From positions 1-8,199 of the forward strand of contig CAYQZG010000167.1 of assembly GCA_964421785.1 (NCBI GenBank): a stretch of 8,199 nucleotides of DNA, given 5' to 3'. Made by a program: the position numbers and the translations under genes. This document shows positions 1 to 4,639 of the stretch, piece after piece. Source of the stretch: SKLM01 sp964421785 (GTDB lineage: Bacteria > Chloroflexota > Anaerolineae > B4-G1). The notes under the pieces are model-generated. The model was not told the origin of the DNA and ran no database searches. It saw nothing but the letters and a program-made list of their open reading frames with translations. The first letter of the stretch is position 1, and every line of letters starts with the position of its first letter.

Positions 1-28
1 GTGTGGGGGTGGTCGCTCAGAACCCTAA

Positions 29-54
29 CGCTCGGAGGGGATCGTCAGATCGCC
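29..54 (+). repeat. REP-like element I1
   Basis: A 26-nt element: box CGCTC (29-33), three bases, arm GGGGAT, loop CGTCAG, then ATCGCC. The right arm only partly pairs with the left (GAT with ATC), so this copy is a weaker hairpin than the opposite-facing ones. The layout matches the other elements base for base, with no indel. Confidence 0.65.
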
Positions 55-78
55 GATGTGCGTGTGAAGGAGGCAATG

Positions 79-104
79 CTGGATCTGGCGATCCAGCAAG
101 AGCG
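79..104 (-). repeat. REP-like element D1
   Basis: On the + strand CTGGAT and ATCCAG form a perfect 6-bp stem around CTGGCG, followed by three bases and GAGCG. Read on the minus strand this gives the box CGCTC 5' of the palindrome, the same layout as I1. It faces I1 as an inverted pair. Confidence 0.75.
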
Positions 105-147
105 TGAGGGGAAGGGGAGGTGTGGGGGTGGTCGCTCAGAACCCTGA

Positions 148-173
148 CGCTCGGAGGGGATCGTCAGATCGCC
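148..173 (+). repeat. REP-like element I2
   Basis: Exact copy of I1 at an offset of 119 bases, within the second duplicated unit. Box CGCTC is at 148-152. Confidence 0.65.
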
Positions 174-197
174 GATGTGGTGGTGAGGACGGTTGAG

Positions 198-223
198 CCG
201 GATCTGGCGATCCGCCGGGAGCG
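198..223 (-). repeat. REP-like element D2
   Basis: CGGAT and ATCCG pair around CTGGCG, followed by three bases and GAGCG. It sits at the same place in the second unit as D1 in the first, with changes in the outer arm positions that keep five of the base pairs. Confidence 0.75.
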
Positions 224-240
224 GAGCAGAAATGGGGGGC

Positions 241-266
241 GCGGATTTGGCAATCCGCTTGGAGCG
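241..266 (-). repeat. REP-like element D3
   Basis: GCGGAT and ATCCGC form a perfect 6-bp stem around TTGGCA, followed by TTG and GAGCG. The loop has two changes relative to D1 and D2 (C to T and G to A), which keep its outer T/A bases complementary, so the stem could extend inward. It ends 16 bases before the start codon of the transposase. Confidence 0.75.
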
Positions 267-282
267 AGGGTAGAGGGGGAGT

Positions 283-840
283 ATGACCAACTGGCGACCG
301 GGTTTCAACCCCGATCACTTGTACTTCATCACCACCAGCGCCGTCAAGCACCGGCACCTGTTCAGGCGTGACGTGGTCAAGCGGTTGATTGTGGACGCCC
401 TGGATTGCATGCGTCTGCGAGAGCGATTCAAGCTGTACGCTTTTGTGATCATGCCCAATCACGTGCACCTCATCATCCAGTGTCGCGCCGGTGACGCTGT
501 TGCAGACGTCATGCGTGACTTCAAAAAGCACATCGCCGACCGGCTTGTTCGGCATTATCGGGTCGAGGGCAACCAACCAGCGCTGGATTATCTTGCCTCT
601 GCGGCTGCGCAAACGGGCAAGCAGCGCTACAAGGTGTGGGAAGATGGCTACAACGCCAAGGATGTCTTCTCGCCTGAGTTCTTGCGTCAGAAGATGACTT
701 ACATCCACAATAACCCGTGTCAGCCTCACTGGAACTTGGTGGAGCATCCAGAGGATTATGCTTGGTCGAGCGCCAGGTTCTACCTGCTGGAAGAGGCAGC
801 GGTTATTCCGTTGGACAATGCGGATTTCTTGTTGGTCTGA
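283..840 (+). CDS. REP-associated tyrosine transposase (RAYT, Y1/IS200-like HUH nuclease)
   Basis: A 185-aa single-strand DNA endonuclease of the Y1_Tnp family. The HUH metal-binding motif is His60-Val-His62 inside VIMPNHVHLI, and the candidate nucleophile is Tyr140 in YIHNNP. The trailing PEDYAWSS block is the usual RAYT/Y1 C-terminal signature. Length is normal for RAYTs and the frame is intact, so the gene may be active. ATG at 283 is preceded by a purine-rich Shine-Dalgarno (AGAGGGGGA, 272-280). By family knowledge, such enzymes cut and join at REP palindromes and are usually single-copy, domesticated relatives of IS200/IS605 transposases. The REP-like elements on both sides (29-266 and 841-904) fit this and are its likely substrates. 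No IS200 accessory gene (tnpB) is present. Family assignment is firm; the REP link is inferred from proximity. Confidence 0.93.
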   Translation: MTNWRPGFNPDHLYFITTSAVKHRHLFRRDVVKRLIVDALDCMRLRERFKLYAFVIMPNHVHLIIQCRAGDAVADVMRDFKKHIADRLVRHYRVEGNQPALDYLASAAAQTGKQRYKVWEDGYNAKDVFSPEFLRQKMTYIHNNPCQPHWNLVEHPEDYAWSSARFYLLEEAAVIPLDNADFLLV

Positions 841-861
841 GAAGGCGGATCGCCTTGAGCA
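841..861 (-). repeat. REP-like element D4, internally shortened
   Basis: AAGGCG and CGCCTT form a perfect 6-bp stem around GAT (842-856), followed by GAGC. It starts at the base after the transposase stop codon. Compared with the other copies it keeps the box and three-base spacer but has lost about five bases from the palindrome. Confidence 0.55.
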
Positions 862-878
862 TGGGGAGGGCATGGGTG

Positions 879-904
879 CTGGGTCTGGCGATGCGCCTTG
901 AGCT
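879..904 (-). repeat. REP-like element D5
   Basis: CTGGGT, loop CTGGCG, ATGCGC, three bases, then GAGCT. The loop is identical to D1 and D2. The arms are eroded, but an inner GGCG-ATG-CGCC dyad (887-897) can form instead. Same 26-nt length and orientation as D1-D3. Confidence 0.6.
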
Positions 905-940
905 TAAGAGAAGGTGAGTGCTGGTTTCCGCTCCGGGGAC

Positions 941-969
941 TTGTTCAATGCGGCTTTTGTTGGTATGAT
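941..969 (+). promoter_or_regulatory. Probable sigma-70-type extended -10 promoter for the DUF711 gene
   Basis: The -35 candidate TTGTTC (941-946) and -10 candidate TATGAT (964-969) are separated by exactly 17 bases. TG at 961-962 supplies an extended -10. Transcription would start near 975-977, leaving a leader of about 55 bases before the ATG at 1030. It lies outside the REP cluster. Confidence 0.6.
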
Positions 970-970
970 C

Positions 971-992
971 GGCGGTATCGATCGACGCCGCC
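971..992 (+). promoter_or_regulatory. Dyad at the start of the DUF711 leader
   Basis: GGCGG (971-975) and CCGCC (988-992) flank a 12-base centre that itself contains overlapping palindromes (ATCGAT, CGATCG). It sits at the predicted transcription start, so it could be an operator or a 5' stem protecting the mRNA. No known regulator site is recognised. Confidence 0.3.
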
Positions 993-1029
993 GGTGGTGA
1001 CGTCTCAGTCTTGACCTCCAGGAGGTAGT

Positions 1030-2247
1030 ATGCGCATCCGTTCCGTGACCCTGGGCACAGACGTAGGTTATCCTCTAGACCCTGCGTCTTTTCAGACGTT
1101 TGATGCCTTCCAGCAGCAAGCGCGCGCTCGGTTCGACGAGGCGGGGCTTGAGGTCCAGACCGTGCGGCTGGCGACCCAGCCTTTTCCTAGTGTGCTGCGT
1201 GAGGAGGGACCGGACGCGGCGCCAGCCTTCGCGCAGAAGCTGGAGGCGGCCTGTCAGGCCCACGGCATCGACTACTGCTCCATCGGTCCCGTAGTGGCCA
1301 GCCACCCGGAGAGCGACCTATCCTTCATCGCGGCTATCCCCGAGGTCATCCGCGCCACCGAGGTCGCCTTTGCCTCTGTGCTGGTAGCGGAGCGCGAAGC
1401 CGGTATCCACCTGGACGCGATCGCCCGGTCGGCCGAGATCATCTCTGAGATCGCTCACTCGACGCCCGACGGCTTCGGCAACTTGCGGCTGGCCGTGCTG
1501 GCGAACTGCTTGCCCGGCTCACCCTTCTTCCCGGTCTCCTACCACGCGGGGGGCGGGACGCGGTTCTCCATCGCCACCGAGGCGGCCGATCTTGCGGTGG
1601 AGGCCTTCTCCGGTGCGGAAAGCCTGATAGAGGCGGCTGAGGCGCTGAAGGGGGGCATCGAGGAGAGGGCTCAGGTCATCGAAGGCGTTTGCAGGGAGCT
1701 GGCGGCGGGCTTTGAGTTCCGCTTCGGCGGGATCGATTTCTCGCTGGCCCCCTTCCCGGAGACGGAGCGCAGCATCGGGCACGCAATCGAGAGGCTTGGC
1801 GTGCATCCCTTTGGCGGTAGCGCCACGCTCTTCGCCGTGGCGCTGATCGAGCAAGCGATCGCGACGGCGGCGTTCGAGCACTGCGGCTTCTGCGGCATCA
1901 TGCTGCCCGTGCTGGAGGATCAGACCCTGGCCGAGCGCAGCGTGGAGGGAACGTTTGACCTAGACAGTCTTCTCCTCTACTCGACCGTGTGCGGCACAGG
2001 CCTGGACACGATCCCCCTTCCCGGTGACGTGGGCGTGGAGGAGATCTCGGCCATCTTGCTGGACGTGGCCACGCTCTCGCTGGTGGCGGACAAGCCGCTG
2101 ACCGCGCGGTTGATGCCGATCCCGGGGAAGAAGGCGGGAGAGATGACGGATTTCGATTTCGAGTACTTCGCCAACGGGCGTGTCATGGAGACGCCTGGGC
2201 AGGGTGCTCCGAGGATCTTCGAGCGTGGAGGGTTCTGGTGCCTTTAG
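1030..2247 (+). CDS. DUF711 / UPF0210 family protein
   Basis: A 405-aa cytoplasmic protein without signal peptide or membrane segment. It is recognised by the conserved blocks of the DUF711 family: PFFPVSYH (165-172) leading into GTRFS (176-180), the FGG-x-D-x-SLAP segment near 234-243, LPVLED (292-297) and CGTGLDTIPLPGD (321-333), followed by a DVATLSL / KPLTARL / PGKKAG tail. Length is close to the family norm, so it appears complete. The start is set by AGGAGG at 1020-1025, four bases before the ATG. The biochemical function of the family is not established; from memory, structural-genomics models relate it to the pyruvate-formate-lyase-like fold, which cannot be tested here. A Cys285-x-x-Cys288 pair just before LPVLED is notable, but no metal site is claimed. 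It has its own promoter and a 263-bp gap to pspA, so it is probably a separate transcription unit. Confidence 0.88.
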   Translation: MRIRSVTLGTDVGYPLDPASFQTFDAFQQQARARFDEAGLEVQTVRLATQPFPSVLREEGPDAAPAFAQKLEAACQAHGIDYCSIGPVVASHPESDLSFIAAIPEVIRATEVAFASVLVAEREAGIHLDAIARSAEIISEIAHSTPDGFGNLRLAVLANCLPGSPFFPVSYHAGGGTRFSIATEAADLAVEAFSGAESLIEAAEALKGGIEERAQVIEGVCRELAAGFEFRFGGIDFSLAPFPETERSIGHAIERLGVHPFGGSATLFAVALIEQAIATAAFEHCGFCGIMLPVLEDQTLAERSVEGTFDLDSLLLYSTVCGTGLDTIPLPGDVGVEEISAILLDVATLSLVADKPLTARLMPIPGKKAGEMTDFDFEYFANGRVMETPGQGAPRIFERGGFWCL

Positions 2248-2323
2248 GCTTGCGACAGTCGGGCTGTACGTCCGGTTCGACGCTTGTTCTGCATAGGTAG
2301 AAACCGTGCTCCGCGGTCAAAGG

Positions 2324-2353
2324 TGCAACTTTCTCAGAGAGAATGCGTAGTAT
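2324..2353 (+). promoter_or_regulatory. Weak promoter candidate overlapping a dyad, upstream of pspA
   Basis: TGCAAC (2324-2329) and TAGTAT (2348-2353) are 18 bases apart, giving a poor -35 and a moderate -10. Between them lies a perfect inverted repeat, TTCTC-AGA-GAGAA (2331-2343), where a repressor or activator could bind. No sigma-54 -24/-12 element of the kind that drives the E. coli psp operon is seen. Confidence 0.25.
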
Positions 2354-2400
2354 AGGGCGAGATACTGCAGGGGGTGCTCTTGTCTGGATTAAGGTTCACA

Positions 2401-2458
2401 GACCCCTTGCGAGCATTTGGGGTCAGGTGCTGGTCCGTGCCCGAAGCGGTACTGACCG
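2401..2458 (+). promoter_or_regulatory. Two further inverted repeats in the pspA leader
   Basis: GACCCC (2401-2406) and GGGGTC (2419-2424) flank 12 bases. Further on, GCGGT-ACTG-ACCGC (2445-2458) is a compact hairpin. They could be operator sites or leader-RNA structure. Neither is followed by a T-run, so they are not intrinsic terminators for the upstream gene. The rest of the 2248-2510 intergenic stretch shows nothing recognisable. Confidence 0.3.
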
Positions 2459-2510
2459 CAGGGCAAACAGACAGGGAATAGAGAAGAGAAAGGTAAGGAG
2501 GTAGCTCGAC

Positions 2511-3188
2511 ATGGCATCGTTGTTGGAGAAGGTTTCGACGTTGATCTCTGCGAACCTACACTCGTTGGTCGATCAAGCCCTGAAGGCGAATAGCCTGGCG
2601 GTGATCGATCAGTATATCCGGCAGGTCGAGGATAACCTGGAGGATCTGGAGGACGCCGCGGCCACGATAGGTGGCGAGGTCAAGTCTGTCAGGCGGAAGC
2701 TGCACGACTTGGAGCAGAAGGAGGACGAGCTGGATCGGGCTGTCGACGCCTTCCTGATGGAGGGCAACGAAGAGACGGCCGCCGCCACCCAGAGCAAGCT
2801 GAACAGCACGCTGCGCTTAGTTGAGACGTATGAGGAGCAGGCCGCGCGGCTGAAGGATGAGTATCAGAAGCTCCTGGACGCCAAGGTCAAGCTCGAGGCG
2901 CGACTCTCCACGATGAAGCAGGAGCGCGAGGAACTCCAGGCGCTGCTGGAGCTGGCCAAGAGCAAGGAGATCGCCGTCGACGCGATGAAGGGCCTGGACG
3001 ATCTGATGGGCTCAGGCGACACCGACATTAGCCGCATCGCCGGGAGCATCTATGCCCGCCTGGACAAGGCTACCACGGCCGCCGAGATGCGGGCCGCCAG
3101 CCTCGATGAGCAGATCGATGAGGTCCTGGAGCGCGACGTGCTGGACGCGCAGTTGGCGGAGAGGAAGAGGAATCTGGGGATTGAGTGA
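2511..3188 (+). CDS. pspA: PspA/IM30 (Vipp1) family membrane-stress protein
   Basis: A 225-aa, almost entirely helical, highly charged coiled-coil protein matching PspA/IM30 in length and layout. An N-terminal amphipathic segment (about 1-23) contains the family-typical ANLHSLVDQA, followed by a DQYIRQVEDNLEDL helix and a long coiled coil through about residue 155. After a Gly/Asp-rich break (MGSGDTD) come the C-terminal helices. No signal peptide or TM helix is present, as expected for a peripheral protein on the cytoplasmic face. By family knowledge it forms ESCRT-III-like assemblies that stabilise damaged membranes. The DP pair often seen after the first helix is replaced by a stretch reading LKANSL. 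The start is fixed by AAGGAGG (2495-2501), nine bases before the ATG. No pspF, pspB or pspC is seen. The downstream SBP/VWA genes are its likely partners, but a sequence gap intervenes. Confidence 0.9.
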   Translation: MASLLEKVSTLISANLHSLVDQALKANSLAVIDQYIRQVEDNLEDLEDAAATIGGEVKSVRRKLHDLEQKEDELDRAVDAFLMEGNEETAAATQSKLNSTLRLVETYEEQAARLKDEYQKLLDAKVKLEARLSTMKQEREELQALLELAKSKEIAVDAMKGLDDLMGSGDTDISRIAGSIYARLDKATTAAEMRAASLDEQIDEVLERDVLDAQLAERKRNLGIE

Positions 3189-3189
3189 C

Positions 3190-3351
3190 GTGAGGCGTGA
3201 AGCGTAAGGCGTAAAGCGTAAGGCGTNNNNNNNNNNNNNNNNNNNNNNNNNNNNNNNNNNNNNNNNNNNNNNNNNNNNNNNNNNNNNNNNNNNNNNNNNN
3301 NNNNNNNNNNNNNNNNNNNNNNNNNNAAGCGTAAAGCGTAAGGCGTAAGGC
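3190..3351. repeat. GTRARGC heptamer tandem repeat interrupted by an assembly gap
   Basis: To the left of the gap are five 7-bp units (GTGAGGC, GTGAAGC, GTAAGGC, GTAAAGC, GTAAGGC, 3190-3224). To the right are a partial unit and three whole ones (GTAAAGC, GTAAGGC, GTAAGGC, 3331-3351). Both sides share the same phase and consensus GTRARGC, so the missing sequence is probably more of the same array, which would explain why assembly failed. The array begins two bases after the pspA stop and ends about 30 bases before the next start. It is not CRISPR-like because there are no spacers. Confidence 0.85.
3227..3326. other. Assembly gap (100 N)
   Basis: Exactly 100 undetermined bases, the conventional placeholder for a gap of unknown size. 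The true distance between pspA and the SBP gene, and whether anything else lies between them, cannot be read from this sequence. Confidence 0.98.
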
Positions 3352-3380
3352 GGAGGGATGGGTTTCGAGAGGAAACGAGT

Positions 3381-4634
3381 ATGAACCGTACCCGCTGGAT
3401 TTTCGTGGCCATCGTGGCCGTTGCGCTGGTGATCGTCGGTGCTTCGCTGTTGTGGCGTGCTCTGAGGCCCGGTTCTGACCAGGAGCTCACCGTCGAGCGA
3501 CCCGACGCCATCTCCGTGCGCGTGCTCACCGCGCTGCCCGTGGAGCCGTGGGTGCGCGCCGCCGCCGAGGATTTCAACGGCAGCAACCCGGAGCTGGACG
3601 GCGTCCCACTGCAGGTTGAGGTTGTAGCGATGGATGGTCTCAGCGCGCTGGGCCGCTGGGATCGGAACGACTTCGGGGCGCTGCCGGCCGACGCCGACAT
3701 CGATAACCTAACGCCGGAAGAGGAGGCCGCGCTAGACGGCTTCCCCACGGTCTGGATCCCCGATAGTCGCTACCTGGTGGAACTCGCCAATGCCTCCTAC
3801 AAGGAGCGGCTTGGCCGGGACGTCTTCCTCACCGACGGGCAGTACCGCGCGAGGCCCATCGCCATCAGCCTCTTCACCTGGGGTATCTACGAGAGCCGAG
3901 CCAAGGTATTGGAGGAACAGTTCGAGGAGATCAGCTGGAGCACAATCCACGACGCGGCGGTGGCCAAGGGAGGGTGGCCCGAGCTGGGCGGCCAGGCGAG
4001 CTGGGGATACTTCAAGCTGGTGGTGCCCAACCCCAACAAGAACGCCGGCGGCTTGGCGGCTATGATCGCTGCCGCCGGCGAGTATTACGGCCGCACTGAC
4101 ATAGGCGTTGACGACGTCACGGATCCCGCGTTCCAGGACTGGCTGGGGGAGTTGATGGGCGCGGTCACCGATGTTAGCAGCGCCAGCGCTTACACTGCTG
4201 AGGACTTTGCGCTCTTCGGCTATAGCGTGGGCGACGGCGGTCAGCTGCTGGAGAGCGACCTGCTCCAGAATATGCAGGGTATCCTCACCCGCTGGGAGGA
4301 TCCCCTGGTCCTCTACTATCCCGACTACGTCACCTGGTTTGACTTCCCCTTTACCGTCTGGATGGGGCCGGAGACCAGCGCGCTGGAGAAGAACGCCGCG
4401 CTGGTTTTCCAGGAGTATCTCCTGAGCGAGGAACAGCAGAAGCGGGCTCTGGCCTATGGTCTGCGTCCCGCTAACCCACAGGTGGCGGTAGACGCCGACC
4501 CAGACAGCCTCTTCGTCGAGTGGGAGGATCGAGGCGTAGAGCCTGTGGTGCCCCGTGCTGACGCCATGCGGAGCCCGAATCGCGACGTGCTCCTGGCGCT
4601 GTTGCGTTGGTTCGAGTTGAACATGGTGGAGTGA
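3381..4634 (+). CDS. Membrane-anchored extracytoplasmic solute-binding-like protein (SBP1)
   Basis: A 417-aa protein with an Arg-containing N-terminus and one TM helix (about 6-26), predicted N-in/C-out. There is no lipobox Cys or evident signal-peptidase site, so it should stay membrane-tethered. Residues 43-390 look like a bacterial type 2 solute-binding fold (SBP_bac_11/molybdate- or Fe-binding-like): an opening SVRVLTALPVEPWV strand-helix, VPNPNKNAGG (215-224) as a probable ligand-loop/helix start, and a closing YLLSEEQQKRALAYGLRP (346-363). The ligand is unknown. GAGAGGA (3367-3373) sits seven bases before the ATG. It ends five bases before the next gene and is its paralogue: the two align nearly without gaps, but SBP1 stops where the neighbour's VWA domain starts. 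With no ABC permease or ATPase in the window, a sensory or adhesive role is as likely as transport. Confidence 0.8.
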   Translation: MNRTRWIFVAIVAVALVIVGASLLWRALRPGSDQELTVERPDAISVRVLTALPVEPWVRAAAEDFNGSNPELDGVPLQVEVVAMDGLSALGRWDRNDFGALPADADIDNLTPEEEAALDGFPTVWIPDSRYLVELANASYKERLGRDVFLTDGQYRARPIAISLFTWGIYESRAKVLEEQFEEISWSTIHDAAVAKGGWPELGGQASWGYFKLVVPNPNKNAGGLAAMIAAAGEYYGRTDIGVDDVTDPAFQDWLGELMGAVTDVSSASAYTAEDFALFGYSVGDGGQLLESDLLQNMQGILTRWEDPLVLYYPDYVTWFDFPFTVWMGPETSALEKNAALVFQEYLLSEEQQKRALAYGLRPANPQVAVDADPDSLFVEWEDRGVEPVVPRADAMRSPNRDVLLALLRWFELNMVE

Positions 4635-4639
4635 AACGG

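Larger units (their letters stand above)
1..238. repeat. 119-bp tandem duplication carrying paired inverted REP-like elements
   Basis: Bases 1-60 and 120-179 are identical except for one position (A at 27, G at 146), an exact offset of 119. The second half of each unit (61-119 and 180-238) has diverged, but a palindromic element sits at the same offset in both (79-104 and 198-223). Each unit therefore holds one element in one orientation and one in the other, which is the architecture of a BIME (bacterial interspersed mosaic element). The window starts inside or at the edge of the first unit, so more copies may lie upstream. No coding sequence is supported in 1-282. Confidence 0.85.

Noticed and set aside
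136..873. 245-codon open frame on the minus strand across the transposase
   Set aside because: It is antisense to an intact RAYT whose motifs are clear. The minus frame gives no recognisable protein and includes the REP repeats.
2248..2270. Intrinsic terminator after the DUF711 gene
   Set aside because: Only a 4-bp stem (ACAG with CTGT) is present and there is no T-run.
2425..2450. Sigma-54 -24/-12 promoter for pspA
   Set aside because: GG near 2432 and GC near 2445 have the wrong spacing, and the flanking bases do not match the consensus.
3190..3351. CRISPR array
   Set aside because: The 7-bp units are contiguous with no spacers, and no cas gene is visible.
3358..3384. Eight-codon frame (ATG 3358) whose TGA overlaps the SBP1 start as ATGA, a possible coupling leader
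   Set aside because: Its GGAGGG is directly against the ATG, too close to work as a ribosome site, and SBP1 has its own well-spaced GAGAGGA.
3050..3748. Minus-strand open frame running through the gap
   Set aside because: It continues only because the Ns do not create stops. The repeat-encoded YALR peptides are a by-product of the heptamer array.
4607..4639. TTG start at 4607 for SBP2-VWA, overlapping SBP1
   Set aside because: No ribosome site at a proper distance precedes it. ATG 4640 has GGAG eight bases upstream and makes the paralogues align by residue number.
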